NCBI RefSeq assembly: GCF_001653455.1
Contig: NZ_CP011486.1
Coordinates: forward strand, 1,426,001-1,490,000
DNA: 64,000 nt
Origin: Helicobacter pylori
Lineage (GTDB): Bacteria > Campylobacterota > Campylobacteria > Campylobacterales > Helicobacteraceae
Direction of reading: 5' to 3'
This document shows positions 1-8,425 of this stretch, one piece after another. Made by a program: the position numbers and the translations under genes. The notes beneath the pieces are model-generated. The model was not told the origin of the DNA. It ran no database searches and worked only from the letters and a program-made list of their open reading frames with translations. Within the stretch, counting starts at the first letter, position 1, and every line of letters starts with the position of its first letter.

Positions 1-348
1 CGTTAAACGATTGATTTCTTGCTTCCCAAGAATTTGACCCGCTATTTGCGCTGCTTCGCTGTTGTAGTTAGGGTTTTTAAGCTTAATAGAATTGGCATGG
101 GCGTAGTCAAAAAACCCATAAAGGCGCAAGCCAAAGTGTTTTTCAAAGAAAAATTGATACCCTAAGAGTGCATCAAAGCCTTTGATGGTAGCGTTAGTGG
201 CTTGTTTTTGAGAATTAATATCCGCATGCATTTGGGCTTCCCCTTGCAAATAACCCGCCCCTAAAAAAACGCCATTACCATCCATTGCTGATACCGCATT
301 CATAGAGATAATAAAGGCTAATAAAGTTTTAGAAAAAAATTTTTTCAT
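1..348 (-). CDS. Hor-family outer membrane protein, N-terminal part
   Basis: Partial gene running off the left edge; 116 codons are visible. It starts at the ATG whose complement is 346-348, with an AAGGAA ribosome site about 8 nt upstream. Residues 1-21 form a signal peptide (MKKFF then a hydrophobic stretch ending in AVSA). The mature start (MDGNGVFLGAGYLQGEAQ) and the later LLGYQFFFEKHFGLRLYGF are typical of Helicobacter Hop/Hor porin-like beta-barrels, which begin with a short strand after the signal peptide. From memory it is the HP1395 (HorL) type. The C-terminal barrel and terminal aromatic residue lie outside the window, so an intact gene cannot be confirmed. It is divergent from nadK. 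Confidence 0.85.
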   Translation of the reverse strand, partial: MKKFFSKTLLAFIISMNAVSAMDGNGVFLGAGYLQGEAQMHADINSQKQATNATIKGFDALLGYQFFFEKHFGLRLYGFFDYAHANSIKLKNPNYNSEAAQIAGQILGKQEINRLT

Positions 349-520
349 GTGTGATTCCTTAACATAATGCTTACATTCCTAAAAAGAATACCCAAAAAAG
401 AATTAAAAAAGTTTAAAAAATGAAACATTAACAACAATAAAAACTTTTTATGAGTTTCACACAACATGATAAAAAACAGCCAAAACCCCATTTTTTAAAA
501 TTTTGTTTCAAGCTTTAAGC

Positions 521-526
521 TACAAT
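521..526 (+). promoter_or_regulatory. -10 box of nadK, leaderless arrangement
   Basis: TACAAT matches the H. pylori TAtaAT -10 consensus. Only 6 nt separate it from the ATG at 533, so the predicted transcription start falls on or beside the A of the start codon. There is no Shine-Dalgarno sequence before this ATG. The mRNA is therefore predicted to be leaderless. Confidence 0.6.
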
Positions 527-532
527 ATACGC

Positions 533-1384
533 ATGAAAGATTCACACCAAACTATCGGCGTGTTTGTGCGGCCCACCCACCACCAAAACCCCCTTTTTAG
601 CGAGCTGACACAAGCTAAAGAATGGGTTTTAAAGCTTTTAAACGATGAAGGGTTTGAAAGCTTTATGGTTGATGATAGCGGGTTAAAAAATGAGCGCTTG
701 ATAAAAAAAGCTTATGCGTTTTTGTGTTTAGGAGGCGATGGCACGATTTTAGGGGCTTTAAGAATGATGCATCCTTGCAATAAGCCATGTTTTGGGGTGA
801 GAATGGGGAATTTAGGGTATTTGACCGCTATTGAACTGAGCGGCTTGAAAGATTTTTTACACGATCTCAAGCATAATAAAATCAAATTAGAAGAGCATTT
901 GGCTTTAGAGGGGCGTATTGGAGAAACCTCTTTTTATGCGATCAATGAAATCGTGATCACCAAAAAAGAAGCTTTAGGGGTTTTAGACATCAAAGCGTGC
1001 GCGGGCCATACGCCTTTTAACACCTATAAAGGCGATGGGCTTATCATTGCCACGCCCCTAGGCTCAACCGCTTACAATTTGAGCGCTCATGGACCTATTG
1101 TGCATGCCTTGAATCAAAGCTATATTTTAACGCCTTTGTGCGATTTTTCTTTAACGCAACGCCCTTTAGTGCTAGGGGCGGAATTTTGCTTGAGTTTTTG
1201 CGCGAATAAAGACGCTCTTGTCATCATTGATGGGCAAGCCACTTATGATTTGAAAGCCAAGCAAAAACTATACATTCAAAAAAGCCCCACGACCACCAAA
1301 CTCTTGCAAAAAAACTCAAGGGATTATTTTAAAGTGCTTAAAGAAAAGCTGCTATGGGGGGAAAGCCCTAGCAAAAAAAGCTAA
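533..1384 (+). CDS. nadK: NAD kinase
   Basis: ATP-dependent phosphorylation of NAD to NADP in the cytoplasm. The GGDG motif of the NAD kinase family is at residues 67-70 (LCLGGDGTILGA). It is followed by MGNLGYLT, AINEIVI and the signature GDGLIIATPLGSTAYNLS. At 283 aa it has the usual bacterial length. I chose the ATG at 533; a TTG at 503 would add 10 residues with no family support and would place the -10 box inside the gene. It is followed 30 nt later by recN, an order also found in other Campylobacterota. It has no visible ribosome site, consistent with leaderless initiation. Confidence 0.95.
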   Translation: MKDSHQTIGVFVRPTHHQNPLFSELTQAKEWVLKLLNDEGFESFMVDDSGLKNERLIKKAYAFLCLGGDGTILGALRMMHPCNKPCFGVRMGNLGYLTAIELSGLKDFLHDLKHNKIKLEEHLALEGRIGETSFYAINEIVITKKEALGVLDIKACAGHTPFNTYKGDGLIIATPLGSTAYNLSAHGPIVHALNQSYILTPLCDFSLTQRPLVLGAEFCLSFCANKDALVIIDGQATYDLKAKQKLYIQKSPTTTKLLQKNSRDYFKVLKEKLLWGESPSKKS

Positions 1385-1414
1385 AAAACTAAAAATACAA
1401 AAAGGGTAAAACGC

Positions 1415-3004
1415 ATGCAAGATTTCAATAACGCTCAAATCAATAACGCTCAAATCACGCGCTTAAGAGTGTTTCAAAACGCTGTCTTTGAAAAGCTAGA
1501 CTTGGAATTTAAAGACGGCTTGAGCGCGATTAGTGGGGCTAGCGGCGTGGGGAAAAGCGTTCTTATTGCAAGCCTTTTAGGGGCGTTTGGGCTTAAAGAA
1601 AGCAACGCTTTAAACATTGAAGTGGAATTGATCGCTCCTTTTTTAGACACTGAAGAATACGGCATTTTTAGAGAAGATCACCATGAGCCTTTAGTCATTA
1701 GCGTGATCAAAAAAGAAAAAACGCGCTATTTTTTAAACCAAACAAGCCTGTCTAAAAACACGCTTAAAGCGTTATTAAAGGGGCTTATTAAACGCTTGTC
1801 TAACGATAGATTCAGCCAGAATGAACTCAATGAGATTTTAATGCTCTCCTTACTGGATGGCTATATTCAAAATGAAAATATTGCGTTTAGCCCCCTTTTG
1901 GATGCGCTTGAAAAGAAGTTTACCTATTTAGAAAGACTAGAAAAAGAAATGCGATCATTAGAAGATAAAAAGCGTTTTCAAAAGGATTTAGAAGAGCGTT
2001 TGAATTTTGAAAAAATGAAATTAGAGAGGCTAGATTTAGAAGAAGGCGAATACGAACGCCTTTTAGAGCAGAAAAAATTACTCTCCAGCAAGGAAAAATT
2101 GAACGATAAAATCGCTCTCGCTTTAGATGTGCTAGAAAATACCCATAAAATCACGCATGCTTTAGAGAGTGTGGGGCATAGCGCTGAATTTTTAAAAAGC
2201 GCTTTAATGGAAGCGAGCGCTCTGTTAGAAAAAGAGCAGGCTAAATTAGAAGAGTGCGAGCGTTTGGATATTGAAAAGGTGTTAGAAAAATTGGGCATCA
2301 TTAGCGGGATTATTAAGGATTATGGGAGTATTACGCATGCTAAAGAGCGTTTGAACCATATTAAAAACGAGCTTCACAATTTAGAAGAAATTGACAACCA
2401 TTGCGAAACCCACCACAAAGAAATAGAACGATTAAAAGCCGAATGTTTGAAATTATGCGAAGAAATAAGCGTTTTTAGGAAAGAGCATTTAGCCGGGTTT
2501 AACGCTCTTTTAAGCGCTAAAGCGAAAGATTTGCTTTTAAAAAGCCCTAGTTTGGTTTTAGAAGAAGCCCCCATGAATAGTAAAGGCGCTCAAAAACTCA
2601 TTTTGAATTTGCAAAATTCCCAATTAGAGACTTTAAGCTCTGGAGAATACAGCCGTTTGAGGTTGGCGTTCATGCTTTTAGAAATGGAGTTTTTAAAGGA
2701 TTTTAAGGGCGTGTTGGTGTTAGATGAAATGGATTCTAACTTGAGCGGTGAAGAGAGTTTAGCGGTTTCTAAAGCCCTTGAAACTTTGAGCAGCCATTCG
2801 CAAATCTTTGCCATTTCGCACCAAGTCCATATCCCAGCCGTCGCTAAAAATCATATTCTTATTTTCAAAGAAAACCACAAAAGCCTTGCAAAAACCCTTA
2901 ACAACGAAGAAAGGGTGTTAGAGATCGCACGCATGATAGGGGGGAGCGAAAACATAGAGAGCGCGATTTCTTTCGCTAAAGAAAAATTAAAGGCGCAAGA
3001 ATGA
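1415..3004 (+). CDS. recN: DNA repair ATPase RecN
   Basis: SMC-like ATPase involved in recombinational repair of double-strand breaks. The N-terminal Walker A is GASGVGKSVL (about residues 42-51). A long Glu/Lys/Leu-rich coiled coil spans about residues 160-350. The C-terminal ABC signature SSGEYSRLRLAF and Walker B VLVLDEMDSNLSG close the second half of the nucleotide-binding site. At 529 aa it is slightly shorter than the E. coli protein, with the loss in the coiled coil. The ATG at 1415 has AAAGGG upstream. The TGA overlaps the next start (ATGA), implying translational coupling with the NFACT gene. Confidence 0.93.
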   Translation: MQDFNNAQINNAQITRLRVFQNAVFEKLDLEFKDGLSAISGASGVGKSVLIASLLGAFGLKESNALNIEVELIAPFLDTEEYGIFREDHHEPLVISVIKKEKTRYFLNQTSLSKNTLKALLKGLIKRLSNDRFSQNELNEILMLSLLDGYIQNENIAFSPLLDALEKKFTYLERLEKEMRSLEDKKRFQKDLEERLNFEKMKLERLDLEEGEYERLLEQKKLLSSKEKLNDKIALALDVLENTHKITHALESVGHSAEFLKSALMEASALLEKEQAKLEECERLDIEKVLEKLGIISGIIKDYGSITHAKERLNHIKNELHNLEEIDNHCETHHKEIERLKAECLKLCEEISVFRKEHLAGFNALLSAKAKDLLLKSPSLVLEEAPMNSKGAQKLILNLQNSQLETLSSGEYSRLRLAFMLLEMEFLKDFKGVLVLDEMDSNLSGEESLAVSKALETLSSHSQIFAISHQVHIPAVAKNHILIFKENHKSLAKTLNNEERVLEIARMIGGSENIESAISFAKEKLKAQE

Positions 3005-4308
3005 AATTTTTCCTTTTAAAGAAATTCAGCGAATTTTTAAACGCTCAAACAAATTTCACCCTGAAGCGCTTGAATGCATCTAGTTTTTTATTAGAAACTT
3101 TTTCTAAAGAAAAACACGCCTTTATTGTGGATTTGAGCGTGCCTTATATTGGTTTGTCTCAAAAACCCCTAGAGGGCGTTTTAAAAAACACGCTGGCGCT
3201 AGATTTTTGTTTGAATAAATTCACTAAAAACGCCAAAATTTTACAAGCCAATATCATTGATAACGATCGGATTTTAGAAATCACAGGCGCTAAAGATCTA
3301 GCTTATAAGAGCGAGACTTTTATTTTACGCTTAGAGCTTATCCCTAAAAAAGCTAATCTCATGATTTTAGATCAAGAAAAATGCGTGATAGAGGCCTTTC
3401 GTTTCAATGACAGGGTCGCTAAAAACGATATTTTAGGGGCATTGCCCCCTAATACTTACGAACATCAAGAAAAGGATTTGGATTTTAAGGATTTGTTAGA
3501 AATCTTAGAAAAAGATTTTTTATTTTATCAGCATAAAGAATTAGAACACAAAAAAAATCAAATCATCAAACGCTTAAACGCCCAAAAAGAACGCTTGAAA
3601 GAAAAATTAGACAACTTAGAAAACCCTAAAAACTTGCAACTAGAAGCGAAAGAATTGCAAACTCAAGCCTCTTTATTGCTCACTTATCAGCATTTAATTA
3701 ACAAGCATGAAAGTTGCGTGATCTTAAAAGATTTTGAAGATAAAGAATGCGCAATTGAAATTGATAAGAGCATGCCCTTAAACGCTTTCATCAACAAAAA
3801 ATTCACCCTTAGCAAGAAAAAGAAACAAAAATCGCAATTCTTGTATTTAGAAGAAGAAAACCTAAAAGAAAAAATCGCTTTTAAAGAAAGTCAAATCCAT
3901 TACATTAAAGGGGCGGCAGAAGAAAGCGTTTTAGAAATGTTTATGCCGGTAAAAAATTCCAAAATCAAACGCCCTATGAACGGGTATGAAGTGCTGTATT
4001 ATAAGGATTTTAAAATCGGTTTAGGGAAAAACCAAAAAGAAAATATCAAGCTTTTGCAAGACGCAAGGGCGAATGATTTATGGATGCATGTGAGAGACAT
4101 TCCTGGATCGCATCTGATCGTTTTTTGCCAAAAGAACGCGCCCAAAGATGAGGTCATCATGGAGTTAGCCAAAATGTTGATTAAAATGCAAAAAGATGTG
4201 TTTAATAGTTACGAAATTGACTACACGCAACGAAAATTTGTCAAAATTGTCAAAGGAGCTCATGTTATTTACTCAAAATACCGAACTATTAGTCTAAAGG
4301 ACACTTAA
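3001..4308 (+). CDS. rqcH: NFACT-family protein, RqcH/FbpA-like
   Basis: Bacterial NFACT proteins (RqcH, formerly fibronectin-binding protein A) bind obstructed large ribosomal subunits and add C-terminal alanine tails to stalled chains. Seen here: an N-terminal NFACT-N region with an Asp-Arg pair at residues 89-90 (DNDRILEI), a candidate for the conserved DR motif; a charged coiled coil at about residues 175-225; and the NFACT-R signature DLWMHVRDIPGSHLIVF near residue 361. At 435 aa it is shorter than Bacillus RqcH (about 570 aa), so some middle sequence is reduced. It overlaps recN by 4 nt. Older annotation as an adhesin is possible, but there is no signal peptide. An RqcP-like S4 protein lies at 59055. 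Confidence 0.85.
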   Translation: MKFFLLKKFSEFLNAQTNFTLKRLNASSFLLETFSKEKHAFIVDLSVPYIGLSQKPLEGVLKNTLALDFCLNKFTKNAKILQANIIDNDRILEITGAKDLAYKSETFILRLELIPKKANLMILDQEKCVIEAFRFNDRVAKNDILGALPPNTYEHQEKDLDFKDLLEILEKDFLFYQHKELEHKKNQIIKRLNAQKERLKEKLDNLENPKNLQLEAKELQTQASLLLTYQHLINKHESCVILKDFEDKECAIEIDKSMPLNAFINKKFTLSKKKKQKSQFLYLEEENLKEKIAFKESQIHYIKGAAEESVLEMFMPVKNSKIKRPMNGYEVLYYKDFKIGLGKNQKENIKLLQDARANDLWMHVRDIPGSHLIVFCQKNAPKDEVIMELAKMLIKMQKDVFNSYEIDYTQRKFVKIVKGAHVIYSKYRTISLKDT

Positions 4309-4327
4309 ACATTCTAAGGAGGTTAGC

Positions 4328-4624
4328 ATGGGTGTTTCCGCTTTAGGCAATGTAACTTATATCAACCAAAACGCTCCTTTAAATTCTGCTATCCAACAGG
4401 GTGCAAGAAGTGATATGCTGGATTTAGCGCAAAGCTTTCAAAGTAAGCTTGAATTAGCCCAAGAGACAAGGGCGTTAGAAAGCATGCAAGCCGTTAGCGA
4501 TAAAGATCCTAAAGAAGGCTCTAAAAACCGCTATCCAAATAGCCAAAGGGCTAAGGCGTTTGGGTTAGAAGAAGAAGAGATTGAATTATGGCATGAAGAG
4601 CATTTGTTGGATATTGTGGGGTAG
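4328..4624 (+). CDS. Small conserved hypothetical protein, 98 aa
   Basis: I do not recognise a characterised family. The ATG at 4328 has an unusually strong ribosome site (TAAGGAGG, 6 nt upstream), which argues for high translation. The protein has no signal peptide or membrane segment. Its N-terminal half is Ala/Gln/Ser-rich and probably helical (LDLAQSFQSKLELAQE), and the C-terminus is acidic (LEEEEIELWHEEH). It starts 19 nt after the NFACT gene and may share its transcript, though nothing in the sequence ties it to ribosome rescue. Confidence 0.8.
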   Translation: MGVSALGNVTYINQNAPLNSAIQQGARSDMLDLAQSFQSKLELAQETRALESMQAVSDKDPKEGSKNRYPNSQRAKAFGLEEEEIELWHEEHLLDIVG

Positions 4625-4721
4625 GGTGTTGCAAATAGCCCCTATTCTTTTATGAGCTTAAAACAAAATAATCAAATCCCCATTTTTTAAACATTAAAAG
4701 ATTTTAGCTATCAATATCAAT

Positions 4722-4727
4722 TATAAT
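4722..4727 (+). promoter_or_regulatory. -10 box of the Hcp-family gene
   Basis: TATAAT lies 28 nt upstream of the Hcp ATG at 4756, inside an A+T-rich stretch typical of H. pylori promoters. The predicted start is near 4734. A ribosome site AAGGGAA (4743-4749) follows. Confidence 0.6.
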
Positions 4728-4755
4728 TTATATTTTTAACCAAAGGGAATGCGTC

Positions 4756-5733
4756 ATGTTAAGGGGTGTCAAACAAGCGGCTTTTAGGGTTTTAGGTTTG
4801 GGGGCGTTGTGTTTAGGGGGGTTAATGGCAGAGCCAAACACTAAAGAGTTTATCCTTTCAGGTATCACTATTTATGCGGATAAAAATTTCACTAGAGCTA
4901 AGGAATACTTTGAAAAAGCTTGTAAATCCAACGATGCTGATGGTTGCGTGATCTTAGGAGAGGCTTATTCTAAAGCCATAGCGAGTGAAAATGCAAGAGA
5001 AAGTATTGAAAAAGCTCTTGAACACACGACCACTGCTAAAGCTTGCAAATCCAACGACGCTGAAAAATGCAAGGACTTAGCGGAGTTTTATTTTAATGCA
5101 AACGATCTTAAAAATGCTTTAGAATATTACTCTAAAGCTTGTAAGTTAAATAATGTTGAAGGGTGTATGCTGTCAGCAACCTTTTATAACGACATGATAA
5201 AGGGTTTGAAAAAAGATAAAAAAGATTTAGAATATTACTCTAAAGCTTGCGAATTAAACTATGGCGATGGCTGTGCAATTTTAGGGGATATTTATCATAA
5301 TGGTGAAGGCGTAACACAAAATTTTAAAAAAGCTTTCAAATATTACTCTAAAGCTTGCGAATTAAATAATGGTGAAGGGTGTTCTAAATTAGGAGGGGAT
5401 TATTTTTTTGGTGAAAGCGTAACGCAAGATCTTAAAAAGGCTTTTGGATATTACTCTAAGGCTTGCGAATTGAACGATGCTCTGACATGCACGCTTGTAG
5501 GAGAGTTTTATCGTGATGGTGAAGGCGTAACAAAGGATCTTAAAAAAGCTTTTGAATATTCTGCTAAGGCTTGCGAATTGAACGATGCTAAAGGGTGTTA
5601 CGCTCTAGCGGCGTTTTATAATGAGGGTAAAGGCGTAGCAAAAGATGAAAAACAAACGACAGAAAACCTTAAAAAGAGTTGCGAGTTAGGATTAAAAGAA
5701 GCATGCGATATTCTCAAAGAACAAAAACAATAA
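4756..5733 (+). CDS. Hcp-family secreted Sel1-repeat cysteine-rich protein
   Basis: Residues 1-25 are a signal peptide (VLGLGALCLGGLMA then EPNTKE), nearly the same as in HcpC. The rest is a chain of about seven 36-residue Sel1/TPR-like helix pairs, recognisable by repeats of YYSKACELN and GDGC or GEGC. Each repeat carries two Cys about eight residues apart (for example KACKSNDADGC), the pair that forms the disulfide in Hcp proteins. The fourth repeat departs from the pattern (DMIKGLKKDKKDLEYYSKA) and lacks the G-x-G turn. Hcp proteins are secreted and antigenic in infected hosts; the ligand is unknown. At 325 aa it is slightly longer than HcpC. I cannot assign a paralogue letter. Confidence 0.9.
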   Translation: MLRGVKQAAFRVLGLGALCLGGLMAEPNTKEFILSGITIYADKNFTRAKEYFEKACKSNDADGCVILGEAYSKAIASENARESIEKALEHTTTAKACKSNDAEKCKDLAEFYFNANDLKNALEYYSKACKLNNVEGCMLSATFYNDMIKGLKKDKKDLEYYSKACELNYGDGCAILGDIYHNGEGVTQNFKKAFKYYSKACELNNGEGCSKLGGDYFFGESVTQDLKKAFGYYSKACELNDALTCTLVGEFYRDGEGVTKDLKKAFEYSAKACELNDAKGCYALAAFYNEGKGVAKDEKQTTENLKKSCELGLKEACDILKEQKQ

Positions 5734-5771
5734 AATCCTAGCCCTAGTCAAACCCCATTAAACGGCTTTGT

Positions 5772-6635
5772 TTAACTGGTTGCTTTGATGGTATTTAACA
5801 AGCCTTTTGTCCTTTCAAAAAGAGGGAACGGCGATGGGATCTCTTGGTGTCTGGCTCTTGGGGGTCTTTTGATGAGAGCGTTAGCGCATTTGGAAAAGTC
5901 AATCAAATCCATCGTGGTTTTGACATAATTAGGCAAGTTTAATAAACATATTTCAAAGAGCTTATAACTCGCTAAAGCGTCCGCATAGGCTCTGTGGCTG
6001 ACTTCTATACCAAACCCTAAAAGCTCTTTTAAAAAGCTCAAAGAATAGCGCATGGACAAAATCGCGCGCCTGGATAAATCCAAAGTGCAAAGCTTTAAAT
6101 TCAATAAAGGGCAATGCAATTTTTCCACAAAATAACGCCCTAAAAAATTGTAATCAAAATTAGCGTTATGGGCCACAAACACGCTATTGCCCAAAAAAAG
6201 CCGCAATTCTTGCAAGGCTTCATAAACGCTTGGGGCGTTTAGGGTGTCTTCATAAGCAATGCCTGTAAGATCAGAAATATAATCAGGAACGCTTTTGACT
6301 TTCACAAGGGTTTCAAAACGATTAATGATTTTGCCACCGCTCACTTGCACGGCCCCAATTTCTAAAATCTCATGCTTTATGGGGCAAGATCCGGTAGTCT
6401 CTAGATCAATAAAGGAAAAAACTTCATCTTTAAGGGGGGTTTTAAGATTTTTGAGCGTGATTAAATTTTCGCTTGTTTCTATGAAATTAAGTCCGCACGC
6501 TTTTAAATATTCCAAATTGATTTCATCATAGATAAGGCGAGAGAGCGACTTTTCTAGCATGCATAAGCTTAAATCCTGGTTTTTTAAGCGAGCGATTAGG
6601 GCTTGAATATCTTTATGCAAGAGGTTTATTGGCAT
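5772..6635 (-). CDS. dnaQ: DnaQ-like 3'-5' exonuclease (DNA polymerase III epsilon)
   Basis: DEDDh exonuclease, the probable proofreading subunit of the replicative polymerase. Exo I is FIDLETTG with D77 and E79. Exo II is FVAHNANFDYNF. Exo III is HRAYADALASYKL with the catalytic His and Asp. About 70 residues precede the exonuclease fold, as in other Campylobacterota DnaQ-like proteins. I see no confident beta-clamp motif. I chose the ATG complementary to 6633-6635 because GAAGG lies 8-12 nt upstream; a longer frame to 6728 only reads through rpe. The start overlaps the rpe stop by 23 nt, so the two are probably co-transcribed. Confidence 0.9.
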   Translation of the reverse strand: MPINLLHKDIQALIARLKNQDLSLCMLEKSLSRLIYDEINLEYLKACGLNFIETSENLITLKNLKTPLKDEVFSFIDLETTGSCPIKHEILEIGAVQVSGGKIINRFETLVKVKSVPDYISDLTGIAYEDTLNAPSVYEALQELRLFLGNSVFVAHNANFDYNFLGRYFVEKLHCPLLNLKLCTLDLSRRAILSMRYSLSFLKELLGFGIEVSHRAYADALASYKLFEICLLNLPNYVKTTMDLIDFSKCANALIKRPPRARHQEIPSPFPLFERTKGLLNTIKATS

Positions 6636-7266
6636 TCTGTAAGCCTTCAATAGCCAGCTTACGATCTTTAGATTTAAAAATATAACTTCCTGAAACCACG
6701 ACATCCACGCCCGCTTGTTGGAGTTCAAAGATATTTTGATCGTTCACGCCCCCATCCACTTCTAAAAGGCAGCTAGGGTTGTAGCGTTTGATCAACTCTT
6801 TGACTTTCAAGCATTTTTCTAGCACCAAATCTAAGAACTTCTGCCCGCCAAAGCCCGGATTCACGCTCATTAAAAGCGCTAAGCCCACGCTTTCTAGCAA
6901 GTATTTAATACTTTCTTCATGCGTGTGAGGGTTTAACACTATTCCTGGCGTGATGCCTAAACTTTTAATGAGTTGCAACACTCTGTGGGGGTGTTTTTCA
7001 TTTTCTGCATGAACGCTAATGATTGCTGGTTTTAAGGGAGCGAATAACTCTACAAAAAAACTCGCATTTTCTACCATTAAATGCACATCTAAAGGCACTT
7101 TGCTAATTTGGGTAACATTTTCTAAAATCACAGGACCCATGGTTAAATTAGGCACATAATGCCCATCCATCACATCCACATGCAAAAAATCAGCGTTACT
7201 CACGCTTTCTATTTCTTTGGCTAAATGCATAAAATCAGCACTCAAAAGGCTTGGGGCTACTTTCAA
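6613..7266 (-). CDS. rpe: Ribulose-phosphate 3-epimerase
   Basis: Interconverts ribulose-5-phosphate and xylulose-5-phosphate in the pentose phosphate pathway. It is a TIM barrel of 217 aa. N-terminal MKVAPSLLSADF, the metal-binding HVDVMDGHYVPN, VHLMVENA, and LLEVDGGVN with the second catalytic Asp are all present. VVSGSYIF near the C-terminus is the phosphate-binding segment. It is divergent from fbp across a 70-bp region and overlaps the downstream dnaQ. Confidence 0.96.
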   Translation of the reverse strand: MKVAPSLLSADFMHLAKEIESVSNADFLHVDVMDGHYVPNLTMGPVILENVTQISKVPLDVHLMVENASFFVELFAPLKPAIISVHAENEKHPHRVLQLIKSLGITPGIVLNPHTHEESIKYLLESVGLALLMSVNPGFGGQKFLDLVLEKCLKVKELIKRYNPSCLLEVDGGVNDQNIFELQQAGVDVVVSGSYIFKSKDRKLAIEGLQNANKPLA

Positions 7267-7294
7267 AATACTTCCCTATTTCAATGTTTTCAAG

Positions 7295-7300
7295 TAAAAT
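7295..7300 (+). promoter_or_regulatory. -10 box of fbp
   Basis: TAAAAT lies 36 nt upstream of the fbp ATG in the short divergent region shared with rpe. A ribosome site AAAGGG follows shortly before the ATG at 7337. Confidence 0.45.
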
Positions 7301-7336
7301 ATTAGCATCTTTAATCAAATCATAAAAGGGTTTTTC

Positions 7337-8218
7337 ATGGATTACAAACATTTTAAAGGCGCGCATGCAAACATTGTTATAGAAGTTATCAGTCTTTTAG
7401 AAAAAGGGGTTAAAAAAGCTCAAGAGATTTTAGAAAAACCGGACGCTGGGAGTTACACCAAATTAGAAAATAGCAGTGGGGATACGCCTATTAAAGCGGA
7501 TTTAGCCCTAGACAAATTTTTAGAAGAAAATTTTTTAAGTTTAGAGAATGTGAAAAGCGTTTTTAGCGAAGAAAAAGAAAAACCTGTTACTAAAGAAAAC
7601 GGCTCGTATTTGATCGCTTATGACCCGCTAGACGGGAGTTCAGTCATGGAGGCGAATTTCTTAGTAGGCACGATTATAGGGATTTATGAAAAGGATTACA
7701 AGGCTCATAATTTAGTTGCAAGCCTTTATGTGGTTTTTGGGCATAAGATTGAATTAGTGGTGGCTTTAGATAAGGTTTATCGTTACGCTTTTTATCAAAA
7801 CAAGTTTCATTTTATAGAAACCATCGCTTTAGAAAATAAGGGTAAAATCATCGCTAGTGGGGGCAATCAAAAGGATTTTTCTTTAGACTTGAAAAAGGCT
7901 TTAGAAGGGTTTTTTGCAGAAAATTACCGCTTACGATACTCAGGGTCTATGGTGGCTGATGTCCATCATGTGCTGATTAAAAAGGGTGGGGTGTTTTCTT
8001 ACCCGCAAAAGAAATTACGAAAGCTTTTTGAAGTCTTTCCTTTAGCCTTGATCATTGAAAAAGCTAAAGGGGAAGCGTTTTATTTTGATAAGGGGGTTAA
8101 AAAGCGTTTGTTAGATCAAGGCGTAGAAAGTTACCATGAAAAAAGCGAATGCTATTTGGCTAGCCAGCATGAAGCTCACATTTTAGAAAAATATTTAAAG
8201 GGAGAAGATGCAAAATAA
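7337..8218 (+). CDS. fbp: Fructose-1,6-bisphosphatase, class I
   Basis: Hydrolyses fructose-1,6-bisphosphate to fructose-6-phosphate in gluconeogenesis. The metal- and substrate-binding signature DPLDGSS is at residues 96-102. The acidic FSEEKEK lies upstream, and YSGSMVADVHHVLIKKGG carries the sugar-phosphate contacts. At 293 aa it is shorter than the E. coli enzyme (332 aa), as usual for Campylobacterota. It overlaps the next small gene by 11 nt, so translation is probably coupled. Confidence 0.95.
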   Translation: MDYKHFKGAHANIVIEVISLLEKGVKKAQEILEKPDAGSYTKLENSSGDTPIKADLALDKFLEENFLSLENVKSVFSEEKEKPVTKENGSYLIAYDPLDGSSVMEANFLVGTIIGIYEKDYKAHNLVASLYVVFGHKIELVVALDKVYRYAFYQNKFHFIETIALENKGKIIASGGNQKDFSLDLKKALEGFFAENYRLRYSGSMVADVHHVLIKKGGVFSYPQKKLRKLFEVFPLALIIEKAKGEAFYFDKGVKKRLLDQGVESYHEKSECYLASQHEAHILEKYLKGEDAK

Positions 8219-8411
8219 CGCTAAAAAATTAGCCTATGAAGAGCGTTTCAATGACGCTCTTTTGAAATTAAAAGCATGCCAAGAAGAAAAGCGAGTAGCA
8301 AGTTGTTTGAAATGCGAAAAGGTTTTGAATTGCGAGATCCGCAACAGCTATGTGGATGCCGCTTATGAGAGCATGAGTTTGGGCGAAGCGGGCGGGTTTG
8401 ATTTCAATTAA
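8208..8411 (+). CDS. Small Cys-rich conserved hypothetical protein, 67 aa
   Basis: I do not recognise a characterised function. The start ATG lies inside the end of fbp and has GGGAGAAG upstream. Three Cys (SCLKC and NCEI) in a CxxC-x6-C arrangement could bind a metal or form a disulfide, and a fourth lies upstream (KACQ). There is no signal peptide, so it is probably cytoplasmic. The overlap with fbp suggests joint expression. Confidence 0.8.
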   Translation: MQNNAKKLAYEERFNDALLKLKACQEEKRVASCLKCEKVLNCEIRNSYVDAAYESMSLGEAGGFDFN

Positions 8412-8425
8412 AAGCTGGATTAAAA

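Noticed and set aside
503-532. TTG start giving nadK ten more residues
   Set aside because: It would run through the -10 box and the extra residues match nothing in NAD kinases.
1474-1665. Antisense frames within recN, the NFACT gene, lon and ileS
   Set aside because: They are byproducts of Ala/Leu/Lys-rich H. pylori codons; no start signals or motifs.
4617-4655. Strong terminator after the 98-aa gene
   Set aside because: The GGGG/CCCC pairing is short with a large loop, and the T-run is broken; too weak to list.
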